From JAUSIF01 sp040901465 (GTDB lineage: Bacteria > Pseudomonadota > Alphaproteobacteria > Rhizobiales > Xanthobacteraceae): a stretch of 64,000 nt of DNA. Below the pieces are notes generated by a model. It was not told the origin of the DNA and did no database searches. It saw only the letters and a list, made by a program, of their open reading frames with translations. How positions within the stretch are numbered: the first letter of the stretch is position 1; each line of letters opens with the position of its first letter. The position numbers and the translations under genes are program-made. The stretch lies in contig JBBDYN010000015.1 in assembly GCA_040901465.1 (NCBI GenBank), forward strand, positions 112,402 through 176,401. Direction: 5' to 3'. Shown here piece by piece: positions 1 to 7,519 of the stretch.

Positions 1-52
1 GACGCGAGACCTGTTACATGCCCGATGCGCGGTTTCGAGAACGATTGATCGA

Positions 53-234
53 ATGAGTGCGCGGCTCACGGTGCTCATTCTCGGCGGCTACGGCACTTTC
101 GGCGGACGGCTCGGCGAACTGTTGCGTGCGTTACACGATTGCGCGACCGGGCCGGTTACCGTTGCGTCGAGATCGGCTTGCCGTTCGTGGGTCTAGTCGC
201 TGCGTATCGCGGTTGGCTTATCCCGCGCGCCTGA
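53..234 (+). pseudogene. Remnant of a Rossmann-fold (saccharopine-dehydrogenase-like) gene
   Basis: An ATG at 53 opens a peptide that starts like an NAD(P)-binding protein: a hydrophobic beta strand followed by GGYGTFGGRL, a GxxGxxG dinucleotide motif at residues 11-20. The frame stops at 197, after 48 codons. From about 140 to the TGA at 232-234 another frame reads a plausible C-terminal tail (EIGLPFVGLVAAYRGWLIP). The simplest reading is a gene that lost its middle and shifted frame, keeping both ends. Saccharopine dehydrogenase-like identity rests only on the glycine motif. It lies at the window edge, with no upstream context. Confidence 0.45.
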
Positions 235-249
235 AGCTCGCCCGGCGGC

Positions 250-636
250 TCAGTCGTCGCCGCGTATTCGGCGAATGTTGGTGCGAAGGTCGAGCACGGT
301 CCGCTGCAGTTTCGCAAAATCGTGCTCCAGGGCCTCGACGCGCTGCGCGAGGTCGCCCGAGGCGCCTGTACGCTCGGATACGGCGTCGGCACCTCCGAAG
401 CTGACGCCGATCTCCTGCTCCTTGCGCCAGCGAACCTGTGCCTTGAGCGTCTGGTCGCGGGCCGGGATGTAGAGTTCCACGGAGTCGGGCAGGGAGACCG
501 TGGCGCCAAATTCCAGCCGGGCGCCGGTATCGGAAAAGTCGCGGATGACGCAATCCATGCTGGAAAGCCGATTGTTGAAATAGACAATACCCTTGAGGAA
601 ACTCTTCTTCCGCGGCGCTGTGCGGCGTTCTTGCAT
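250..636 (-). CDS. PilZ domain protein
   Basis: Protein of 128 residues starting MQERRTAPRKKS, the RRxxPR-type basic entry motif of PilZ c-di-GMP-binding domains, followed by a six-strand barrel region with D-F-S-DTGARLEF, matching the second PilZ motif (D/N-x-S-x-x-G). After the barrel, residues about 95-125 form a charged helix with heptad character (VEALEHDFAKLQRTVLDL), a possible short coiled coil. PilZ proteins act as cytoplasmic c-di-GMP receptors; the partner here is unknown. The frame extends upstream to 915, but the PilZ homology begins at this methionine. First of three PilZ proteins in the window. Confidence 0.8.
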   Translation of the reverse strand: MQERRTAPRKKSFLKGIVYFNNRLSSMDCVIRDFSDTGARLEFGATVSLPDSVELYIPARDQTLKAQVRWRKEQEIGVSFGGADAVSERTGASGDLAQRVEALEHDFAKLQRTVLDLRTNIRRIRGDD

Positions 637-848
637 GGCCTGCCTCGAGACCGAGTCGCGGACTTCCCGAAAATAGGCGTCCTTATAGCAGATTCGGCCG
701 TCCCGTCCGCGCGGGCAGGCCGCCATCCACCGTGCGGTAACGCCGTGCGGCCCGCACAGGTTGGATACCGCGTTGCCGCAGAGCGGGTAGCGAAACCGGC
801 GGTCGCGTGGCAACGTCGCCGCCGCAGTTCCACGGGGCGAGGGGGCAA

Positions 849-1220
849 GTGCGTATCCGTTTCGATTTCGGCGCGGTGCAGCTCGAGGCCGAGTTGCTCG
901 ACACGCCGACGGCAAAAGCGATCGCGGCAGCGTTGCCGATTACCACGAGTGCGCTCACCTGGGGCGAGGAAGTCTATTTCGACATTCCGGTGGACGCGGC
1001 GCGCGAGAGGGATGCGCGCGCCGTGGTCGAGCCCGGCGAGATCGCCTATTGGCCGGACGGCAACGCGATCGCGATCGGCTTCGGCCGCACGCCGATCTCC
1101 AAGGGCGACGAATGCCGGCTCGCCTCGCCCTGCAACATCTGGGCGAAGGCGCTCGGCGACGTGAAGTCGCTGAAGGGCGTGCGCGCGGGAGCGAAGATCA
1201 AGGTGACGGCGGTCGGCTAG
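849..1220 (+). CDS. Cyclophilin-like fold protein
   Basis: About 123 residues. The sequence has the small beta-barrel pattern of the cyclophilin-like DUF369/TM1367 family: an opening VRIRFDFGAVQLEAELLDT, a central WGEEVYFDIP, then GEIAYWPDGNAIAIGFGRTP and a terminal KSLKGVRAGAKIKV. The family shares the cyclophilin fold but generally lacks a proven peptidyl-prolyl isomerase site, and its substrate is unknown. I chose the GTG at 849 because a GAGGGGG ribosome site lies just upstream; an ATG at 807 in frame is the alternative. It runs toward the MetE-like gene 53 bases downstream and may be co-transcribed. Confidence 0.72.
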   Translation: MRIRFDFGAVQLEAELLDTPTAKAIAAALPITTSALTWGEEVYFDIPVDAARERDARAVVEPGEIAYWPDGNAIAIGFGRTPISKGDECRLASPCNIWAKALGDVKSLKGVRAGAKIKVTAVG

Positions 1221-1273
1221 CCGCGCCGCCGTGCAAACGATAAACGCGACGGACAAGAACGCTTGGGGGAATC

Positions 1274-2377
1274 ATGCAACGGAAGAAGCCGCCGTTTCGC
1301 GCCGATCACGTGGGCAGCATTCTGCGCAGCGCGCCGATCAAGGGAGCGCGCGCGCAACGGGCGCGCGGAGAAATCGGCGCCGCCGAACTGAAAGCGGTCG
1401 AGGACCGCGAGATCGGTAAGATCATCAAGAAGCAGGAAGAGGGCGGCCTGCAAGCGATCACCGACGGCGAATTCCGCCGCGCGTGGTGGCATCTCGACTT
1501 TCTGGAAGGGCTCAAGGGGACCGAATCTTACGAGATGCAGAGCGGCGTCCAGTTCCACGGCACGCAGACGAAGCCGAAGGGCGTGCGCACGGTCGGCAAG
1601 CTCGGCTTCTCCGGACACCCGATGATCGAGCATTTCAAATTCGTGCAGTCGCACACCAAGCGCACGCCGAAGATGACGATCCCAAGCCCGAGCGCGCTTT
1701 ACGCGCGCGCGGCGGCGCGGGAAGCGGTGAGCGCCGCGGCCTATCCCGATCTGGACGAATTTTTCGACGATCTCGGCAAGAGCTATCGGGCGGCGATCCG
1801 CGGCTTCTACGACGCGGGCTGTCGCTATCTGCAGCTCGACGAAGTTTTTCTCGTGCTGCTGTGCGATCCCGAGTATCGCAAGGGCGTGACGGCGCGCGGC
1901 GACGACCCGGACAAGATTCCCGGGCTTGAAGCGCGCGTCATCAATGCGGCGCTCAAGGACCTGCCGGCCGACATGACCGTGACCATGCATCTCTGCCGCG
2001 GCAATTTTCGATCCACTTTCGTCGGTGCCGGCGGATACGAGCCGATCGCCGAGGTGCTGCTCGCCGGCATCGACGTGCACGGCTATTTCATGGAGTACGA
2101 CACGGAGCGCGCGGGCGGCTTCGAGCCGCTGCGGTTCCTGCCGAGGAACAAGACGGCGGTGCTCGGGCTGATCACGTCGAAATTTCCGCAGCTCGAGCCC
2201 AAGGACGAGATCAAGCGGCGTATCGACCAGGCGGCGAAATTCGCCGCGCTCGATCAGCTGTGCCTTTCGCCGCAATGCGGCTTCGCTTCGACGGAGGAAG
2301 GCAATCTGCTTTCGGAAGACGAGCAATGGGCGAAGCTGCGGCACGTCGTCGAAATCGCCGACGAGGTGTGGGGATGA
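1274..2377 (+). CDS. MetE-core (cobalamin-independent methionine synthase-like) protein 1
   Basis: This 367-residue protein corresponds to the C-terminal catalytic barrel of MetE, without the N-terminal half of full-length MetE. It opens FRADHVGSILR, the typical start of these stand-alone barrels. Predicted zinc ligands are H239-L-C241 and C335 (PQCGFAST), and L188-D-E190 fits the homocysteine-binding acidic pair. Stand-alone members include folate-independent methionine synthases and alkyl-thiol transferases, so the substrate is open. It is followed after a repeat by a short-chain dehydrogenase on the same strand, which argues for a catabolic or modifying role over housekeeping methionine synthesis. 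Family call is strong, function is not. Confidence 0.85.
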   Translation: MQRKKPPFRADHVGSILRSAPIKGARAQRARGEIGAAELKAVEDREIGKIIKKQEEGGLQAITDGEFRRAWWHLDFLEGLKGTESYEMQSGVQFHGTQTKPKGVRTVGKLGFSGHPMIEHFKFVQSHTKRTPKMTIPSPSALYARAAAREAVSAAAYPDLDEFFDDLGKSYRAAIRGFYDAGCRYLQLDEVFLVLLCDPEYRKGVTARGDDPDKIPGLEARVINAALKDLPADMTVTMHLCRGNFRSTFVGAGGYEPIAEVLLAGIDVHGYFMEYDTERAGGFEPLRFLPRNKTAVLGLITSKFPQLEPKDEIKRRIDQAAKFAALDQLCLSPQCGFASTEEGNLLSEDEQWAKLRHVVEIADEVWG

Positions 2378-2417
2378 GGGCAAGGTTTGCGCGCTCTGCG
2401 GGCGAAATTTTTCTTCA

Positions 2418-2511
2418 CCTCTCCCCGCTTGCGGGGAGAGGTCGGCGAGCGAAGCGAGCCGTGAGAGGGGTCTTGCGTGCCAGCCCCTCTCCCCGCAAGT
2501 GGGGAGAGGGG
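2418..2511. repeat. Paired palindromic intergenic repeat (CTCTCCCC type)
   Basis: Two perfect hairpins face each other between the MetE-like gene and the downstream dehydrogenase: stem CCTCTCCCCGC at 2418-2428 with its complement at 2431-2441, and stem CCCCTCTCCCC at 2484-2494 with its complement at 2501-2511. The two hairpin sequences are near-copies of one another. Such elements are common dispersed repeats in Hyphomicrobiales and may affect mRNA stability or termination between the genes. A similar pair is at 22991-23213. Confidence 0.85.
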
Positions 2512-2528
2512 AATAGGGGTCGCCCCTC

Positions 2529-3443
2529 GTGACCGGCATCGTTGCCGACAAGACCGCAATCGTCACCGGTGCCGGGCGCGGGATCGGGCGCGCGATTGCG
2601 CTGCTACTGGCAAAAGAGGGCGCGCGCGTGGTCGTGGCCGATGTGGGTGCCGCGATCGACGGAACGGGCGCGGACGCCGGTCCGGCACAGGCGGTCGCGA
2701 ACGAGATCAAGCAAGCGGGCGGGGAGGCGATTGCGTCCGCGCTTTCGATCACAGAGCCGGCGAATGCTGACAAGAGCGTCGACGCAGCAATCGACGCGTT
2801 CGGCCGCGTCGACATGCTCGTGAACAACGCCGGCATTCTGCGCGACAGCTTCTTCCACAAGATGAGCGTCGCGGCCTGGAGCGAGGTGCTCGCGGTGCAC
2901 TTGAACGGCAGCTTCTACATGAGCCTCGTCTGCGCGCGGCGCTTCCGCGAGCAGGGAAGCGGCGCTTTCGTGCACATGACCTCGACCTCGGGGCTCGTCG
3001 GCAATTACGGCCAGGCGAATTACGCGGCGGCGAAGCTCGGGCTCGTGGGATTGTCGCGCGGGATCGCGCTCGACATGGCGCGCTTCGGCGTGCGCTCGAA
3101 TTGCGTAGCGCCGTTTGCCTGGAGCCGCATGATCGAGGCGATCCCGGCGGACAACGAGTTGATGAAGGCCGAGATCGACCGCACGCGGCCGCTCAGGCCC
3201 GGGCACGTGGCGCCGCTCGTGGTCTATCTCGCGTCGGACCAAGCCAAGGACGTGAACGGCCAGATCTTCGGCGTGCGCGAGAACGAGATTTATCTGTTCA
3301 GCCAGCCGCGGCCGGTGCGTACGCTGAAGGAGCCGAAGGGATGGACGCCGGAGACGATCGCGGAGGCGGCATCGCGTGAATTTTCAGACGCGCTGACGCC
3401 GCTTGAGGGGACTTCGGAATATTTCGATTGGGAGCCCGTTTGA
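2529..3443 (+). CDS. Short-chain dehydrogenase/reductase (MFE-2-like)
   Basis: 304 residues from a GTG start, longer than the usual 250-residue SDR. Residues 13-20 (TGAGRGIG) bind NAD(P), NNAG is at 99-102, and the catalytic set is S152, Y165 and K169, with the 13-residue Ser-Tyr spacing of active SDRs. The long first loop after the second strand (ADVGAAIDGTGADAGPAQ) and the roughly 60-residue C-terminal extension resemble the hydroxyacyl-CoA dehydrogenase domain of peroxisomal-type MFE-2 proteins, so a CoA-thioester or related secondary alcohol is a reasonable guess. It lies 151 bases downstream of the MetE-like gene and converges with another SDR. Confidence 0.88.
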   Translation: MTGIVADKTAIVTGAGRGIGRAIALLLAKEGARVVVADVGAAIDGTGADAGPAQAVANEIKQAGGEAIASALSITEPANADKSVDAAIDAFGRVDMLVNNAGILRDSFFHKMSVAAWSEVLAVHLNGSFYMSLVCARRFREQGSGAFVHMTSTSGLVGNYGQANYAAAKLGLVGLSRGIALDMARFGVRSNCVAPFAWSRMIEAIPADNELMKAEIDRTRPLRPGHVAPLVVYLASDQAKDVNGQIFGVRENEIYLFSQPRPVRTLKEPKGWTPETIAEAASREFSDALTPLEGTSEYFDWEPV

Positions 3444-3446
3444 TCC

Positions 3447-4205
3447 TCAACCCCGCCCGACGAACGGCATTTTCGTCGCCATGATCGTCAAGAACAGCAC
3501 GTTCGACTCGAGCGGCAGGCTCGCCATGAAGGCGATCGCCTGGCCGACGTGATCGACGTTCATGAGCGGCTCCGATTTCACCGTGCCGTCGGCCTGCGGC
3601 ACGCCCTGCGCCATGCGCGCAGCTAGTTCCGTTTCGGCGTTGCCGATATCGATCTGGCCGCAGGCGATGTCGTACTTGCGGCCGTCGAGGGAGGCCACTT
3701 TCGTCAGTCCTGTGATCGCGTGCTTCGTCGACGTGTAGGGCGCCGAGTTCGGGCGCGGCGCGTGCGCGGAGATCGAGCCGTTATTGATGATGCGGCCGCC
3801 GCGCGGGGTCTGATCCTTCATGATCTTGAAGGCTTCCTGCGTGCACAGGAAAATGCCCGTTAGATTCACGTCGACCACCTGCTGCCATTTTTCGAAGGGG
3901 AGTTCCTCGAGCGGCTGCGCGGGCGCGCCGATGCCTGCGTTGTTGAAGAGAAGATCGAGGCGGCCGAAGGTCTCCCTGGTCTTCGCGAACAGCGCCTTCA
4001 CTTGATCCGGCTTGCCGACGTCGGTCGGGATCGCGAGCGCCTTCACGCCGCGCTTCTTCACGTCACGCTCTGCCAATTCCAGTGGCTCCTTGCGGCGGCC
4101 GGCTAGCACGATCGCGAATCCGTCCTTCGCAAGCGCCAGCGCCGCGGCCTTGCCGATGCCGGTGCCGCCGCCGGTGATGAGGGCGACTTTTTGTGCGTTA
4201 CTCAT
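3447..4205 (-). CDS. Short-chain dehydrogenase/reductase
   Basis: 252 residues, classical SDR length. TGGGTGIG at residues 11-18 is the cofactor motif, NNAG follows at 88-91, and the catalytic residues are S144, Y157 and K161. The residue after the second strand is an Arg pair (AGRRKE), which usually signals NADPH preference. The start at 4205 is set by an upstream GGGAGG ribosome site; an in-frame extension to 4250 lacks one. It converges with the preceding SDR, with only three bases between stop codons. Substrate unknown. Confidence 0.87.
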   Translation of the reverse strand: MSNAQKVALITGGGTGIGKAAALALAKDGFAIVLAGRRKEPLELAERDVKKRGVKALAIPTDVGKPDQVKALFAKTRETFGRLDLLFNNAGIGAPAQPLEELPFEKWQQVVDVNLTGIFLCTQEAFKIMKDQTPRGGRIINNGSISAHAPRPNSAPYTSTKHAITGLTKVASLDGRKYDIACGQIDIGNAETELAARMAQGVPQADGTVKSEPLMNVDHVGQAIAFMASLPLESNVLFLTIMATKMPFVGRG

Positions 4206-4540
4206 GATTGAAGAACCTCCCTGTTCTTTGTCGTTGTCCGCTGCTCGCAAGATCTACTCCGTCATGCCCGGGCTTGTCCCGGGCATCCACGTCTTCGAGC
4301 CTTTCGATGATTCAAAAGGCGTGGATCACACCGGAAGTCGGCTGTTGCCGACTTCCGCAAGTTTAGAGTTGCGAGCCGGGTCTAACCGGCTCGCTGACTC
4401 GCCGCGCCAAGACCGCCGCGCTTTCGCTGGCCGCGCCGAGTCCTTCGGCAGCGCGGCGCGCGCCGGGGCGCGGCGGCCCGGGGATGACGGGGAGAGACTG
4501 GCCGCGCGTCGGCTCGGCCCTGACCAAATGAATTCGGGGG
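4206..4540. repeat. Intergenic region with GCCCGGG palindromic repeat
   Basis: No convincing gene. It holds the SDR gene's ribosome site and upstream region and, at 4264-4286, the perfect inverted repeat ATGCCCGGG / CCCGGGCAT with a CTTGT loop. This same element recurs at 15391-15413, 15653-15675 and, diverged, at 31524-31546. The rest is GC-rich, low-coding sequence with further short inverted repeats (for example AAGTCGG / CCGACTT near 4333-4357). Confidence 0.7.
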
Positions 4541-5299
4541 CTACTTCGCGGGCTTGCCGCCGTTGACGTAGGGCGGCCGCGGGATCGCGATGTGCGCGGC
4601 GCGGAGCGCCGCGGACCAGCGCTCGCGCAAATCGTGGAAATAAGGCTCGCCCGGCTCGATGCGATAGTTCAGTTCGCTCCTGATCGCATCGCGGCGGATC
4701 ATCGCGAGATCGATCGGCAGGCCGACGGCGAGATTGGAGCGCATGGTGGAGTCCATCGAGATCAGACCAATCTTGAGCGCGTCGTAGAGATCGGTGTCGT
4801 ATTTGACGGCGCGGTCGAGGATCGGCTTGCCATATTTGTGCTCGCCGATTTGCAGATACGGCGTGTCGACCGTGCACTCGATGAAGTTGCCGGCCGGATA
4901 AATCATGAAGAGCCGCAGGCGGCGGCCGGCGATCTGGCCGCCGAAGAGAAACGAGACGTCGAACTCGAGCTTGGCTTCTTCGAGCGATGCGGCGTCATTA
5001 TGATGAATGATCCGCACGGCGCGGCCGATGCGCTGTGCCGCCTGAAACATGGAGGGCGCGTCGGTAAGGCGCTCGCGCACGCCGGTCTCGGGATTTTCGA
5101 TACCTTCGTTCAGCAGGCTCACGACCGACTGCGAGAGTGAAAGGTTTCCCGCTGAGGCGAGCACCATCACGCGCTTGCCGGACTCCTCGAACACGTGGAG
5201 CTTGCGGAAGGTGGAGACGTTGTCGAGGCCGGCGTTGGTGCGGGTATCGGCGATCATCACTAAGCCGTCGCGGACGAGTACGCCGCAGCAATAAGTCAT
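4541..5299 (-). CDS. Proteasome-type peptidase Anbu (ancestral beta subunit)
   Basis: 252 residues. The protein starts MTYCCGVLVRDGLVMIADTR: removal of Met would expose Thr1, and D17 and K32 follow at the positions of the N-terminal nucleophile triad in Anbu/HslV/20S beta subunits. It continues with the Anbu-specific long C-terminal part (KYGKPILDRAV, MDSTMRSNLAVGLPID). Anbu forms self-compartmentalised open or closed rings without a known ATPase partner; its substrates are not established. It is the last gene of a minus-strand set with transglutaminase, alpha-E and ATP-grasp genes, the recurrent Anbu neighbourhood. A stretch with repeats and an assembly gap separates it from the other three, so it may have its own promoter. 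Confidence 0.93.
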   Translation of the reverse strand: MTYCCGVLVRDGLVMIADTRTNAGLDNVSTFRKLHVFEESGKRVMVLASAGNLSLSQSVVSLLNEGIENPETGVRERLTDAPSMFQAAQRIGRAVRIIHHNDAASLEEAKLEFDVSFLFGGQIAGRRLRLFMIYPAGNFIECTVDTPYLQIGEHKYGKPILDRAVKYDTDLYDALKIGLISMDSTMRSNLAVGLPIDLAMIRRDAIRSELNYRIEPGEPYFHDLRERWSAALRAAHIAIPRPPYVNGGKPAK

Positions 5300-5591
5300 C
5301 GAGGCGAATCCGATTCAGAAGCGACGCGCAGTCTATCGTTGCGCGGCGGGGCGGCAAGGCGGCTCAGTCGTCATGGCCGGGCTTGTCCCGCGCGCGCCGA
5401 CGAGCCCGGTTGAGGGCGAGTGCCCGGCGCGCGCACTCGAAACCTAGCCGCGCTGGCTGCTCGCTGCGCTCGCCAGCGCGGCGGCCATCTCGCTAGACGG
5501 CACGGCCTTGCTAATCGATCGAGATCACCGGGTCTCGGCGCTTCGCGCCGGCCCGGTGATGACGGCGAAGGCCGACAAAGTGGCCTTCGCG
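5300..5591. other. Intergenic region upstream of anbu with degenerate palindromes
   Basis: No gene is supported. The segment has a degenerate copy of the dispersed GTCATGGCCGGGCTTG element near 5370-5398 and an inverted pair GATCACCGGG (from about 5521) / CCCGGTGATGACG (near 5552-5565). It would carry the 5' leader of anbu. Confidence 0.5.
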
Positions 5592-5801
5592 GTCAGCTCT
5601 GGGTCTGACGGGCGGCCTGGTCGACGTGCACGGATACGGCCATGGTNNNNNNNNNNNNNNNNNNNNNNNNNNNNNNNNNNNNNNNNNNNNNNNNNNNNNN
5701 NNNNNNNNNNNNNNNNNNNNNNNNNNNNNNNNNNNNNNNNNNNNNNGTCAGCTCTGGGTCTGACGGGCGGCCTGGTCGACGTGCACGGATACGGCCATGG
5801 T
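5592..5801. other. 100-N scaffold gap flanked by an exact 55-bp duplication
   Basis: Bases 5647-5746 are N. The 55 bases before the gap (5592-5646) are identical to the 55 bases after it (5747-5801), both starting GTCAGCTCTGGGTCTGACGG. The duplicated segment is the 3' end of the transglutaminase gene plus its stop codon. An exact overlap of 55, a common assembly k-mer length, suggests two contigs that actually overlap and were joined with a nominal gap. Confidence 0.9.
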
Positions 5802-6572
5802 CTCGCCGGTGCCGCCGAAGCGGGTGCCGCGGATGGGCGCGGCGCCGAGATAGTCAAGACCGACCGCGACGCGGACGTGGGCGTCGGTCGCGGAAATACC
5901 GTTCGTCGGATCGAAGGCGACCCAGCCGAGATCGGGCACCTGTGCCTCGGCCCAGGCGTGGCCCGCCTGCTGCGCATTCTCGCCGTCGGCGCGGAGGAAA
6001 TAGCCGCCGATATAGCGCGCCGGCATTTCGAGGTGACGCGCCGCGGCGATGAAGACGTGGGCGTAATCCTGGCAGACCCCGCGCCTGAGCGCGAACGCCT
6101 CGGCGGCCGAGGTCGCCGGATGCGTCGGATCGGGGTCGAAGGTGAAGCTCTCATGGATGCGCGATTGCAGCGCGTGCAGGCGCCCGAGCGGATCGTCAGC
6201 GGCGCGCGCCGCATCCTCCGCGAAACCGATGATCGGCGCGTTGGCCTTGGTCAGCGGCGTCTCGCGCAGGAAGAGGGACGGCGGAAAGCGCTCAAGCGTG
6301 CCGTTGATGACGCCGGCGGTGTTCTGGGTCTCGACCTCGCCGGTGACGCCGACGCGCAACTCGGTGAGCGGGCCGTCGGCGGTGAAGTTGTGCGTGAGGT
6401 TGCCGAACGCGTCCTCGTGCGCCTGCAGCCGGCAATCTTCCGACACGTCGATGCGCCAGCGCACGACGAACTGGCCGTCGTGATTGCGCGGCGTGAGGCG
6501 CAGGAGCTCGATCGCCGACTTGGCCGGCGTGTCGTAGCGATAGATGGTTTCGTGGGCAATGTGCAGGCGCAT
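5748..6572 (-). CDS. Transglutaminase-like cysteine protease family protein (Anbu cluster)
   Basis: 274 residues. The N-terminal beta region starts MRLHIAHETIYRYDTPAKSA, typical of the bacterial transglutaminase N domain, followed by the papain-like core with the catalytic triad C167 (RRGVCQDYAH), H205 (AGHAWAE) and D221 (FDPTNG). Proteins of this type next to Anbu are predicted to cleave or form amide bonds. The start lies three bases after the alpha-E stop, so the genes are translationally linked. The stop codon is present on both sides of the gap, so the gene is intact whichever way the contigs join. Confidence 0.92.
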   Translation of the reverse strand: MRLHIAHETIYRYDTPAKSAIELLRLTPRNHDGQFVVRWRIDVSEDCRLQAHEDAFGNLTHNFTADGPLTELRVGVTGEVETQNTAGVINGTLERFPPSLFLRETPLTKANAPIIGFAEDAARAADDPLGRLHALQSRIHESFTFDPDPTHPATSAAEAFALRRGVCQDYAHVFIAAARHLEMPARYIGGYFLRADGENAQQAGHAWAEAQVPDLGWVAFDPTNGISATDAHVRVAVGLDYLGAAPIRGTRFGGTGETMAVSVHVDQAARQTQS

Positions 6573-6575
6573 GAA

Positions 6576-7517
6576 TCAGACCAGGTACTGCTCAGTGATC
6601 GCACCGCCAAGGCGATTGTTGTCGGCGATGAAGCGGTTGATGAATTCGTGCAGGCCGGACTGGAAAATCTCCTGCATCGATGCGTTAGACAACTTCGTCA
6701 CCATGCTACGTGCGAGGCGCTGGGAAGTTCCCTGACGGCCGTAGAATTGCGCGAGATCGTCGAGATAGCGGCTCAGATTCTCGTAGCAGCTTGCAAGCGA
6801 GCGCGGCATCTGGCGGTTGAGGATCAACAGATCGGCGACGAGCCACGGCTTCACGCTGTCGCGATAGACCCAGTGATAGCTCGTGCGGGCGGACACCGAA
6901 CGCAGGATCGACACCCACTGGAAATAGTCGAGCGGGCCGCCGACCTGCGCCTCCTCGGGCAAGAGCACGTGATACTTCACGTCGAGGATGCGGGCGGTGG
7001 CGTCGGCGCGTTCGATCAGGATACCGAGGCGCGAGAAGCAATAGGCGTCGTTGCGCAACATCGTACGGAACGCAGAGCCGTCGAAGCGCAGCGAGGATTC
7101 CTTCACGAAGGCGATGAAGTTCGAGAGCTCCTCGCCCTGCGTGCGGTTCGGGTCGAAGTGCCGCATCTCGTGCCAGGCGGTGTTGATGAGATCCCACATC
7201 TCGCCGGTTAGCGCAGTACGCACGGCGCGCGCGTTCTGCCGCGCGGTTTCGAAACAATTGCGAATCGAGGCGGGGTTCTCGGGCGCGAAGGCGAGAAACT
7301 CGGTGACGGTGCGCGCGTCGACCTTGTCGTATTTCGCGCGGAACGCGGGGACGCAGGCGGCGGTCGCGACCGCCGATTCCCATTCGTTGGTCGTGCCGCC
7401 GGTTGCTTGCGGCATCGCAACGAGGCGCTGCGCGGCGTCCAAGATGCGCGCGGTCGCGTCCGCGCGCTCCATGTTGCGCGCAAGCCAGTAGAGATTGTCG
7501 GCGGTGCGGGAGAGCAT
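6576..7517 (-). CDS. Alpha-E domain protein (DUF403)
   Basis: 313 residues, almost entirely alpha-helical. It starts MLSRTADNLYWLARNMERADATARIL, the diagnostic opening of the alpha-E (DUF403) family; a second ERADATARILD segment near residue 215 shows the internal repeat of the fold. The biochemical role is unproven; it is consistently found with circularly permuted ATP-grasp and transglutaminase partners. The chosen ATG follows the ATP-grasp stop by two bases; an in-frame ATG at 7538 would overlap that gene. Confidence 0.92.
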   Translation of the reverse strand: MLSRTADNLYWLARNMERADATARILDAAQRLVAMPQATGGTTNEWESAVATAACVPAFRAKYDKVDARTVTEFLAFAPENPASIRNCFETARQNARAVRTALTGEMWDLINTAWHEMRHFDPNRTQGEELSNFIAFVKESSLRFDGSAFRTMLRNDAYCFSRLGILIERADATARILDVKYHVLLPEEAQVGGPLDYFQWVSILRSVSARTSYHWVYRDSVKPWLVADLLILNRQMPRSLASCYENLSRYLDDLAQFYGRQGTSQRLARSMVTKLSNASMQEIFQSGLHEFINRFIADNNRLGGAITEQYLV

Positions 7518-7519
7518 GG

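Noticed and set aside
5508..7211. Long + strand open frame spanning the N gap
   Set aside because: Antisense to the transglutaminase and alpha-E genes; it contains 34 unknown codons and has no recognisable motif.
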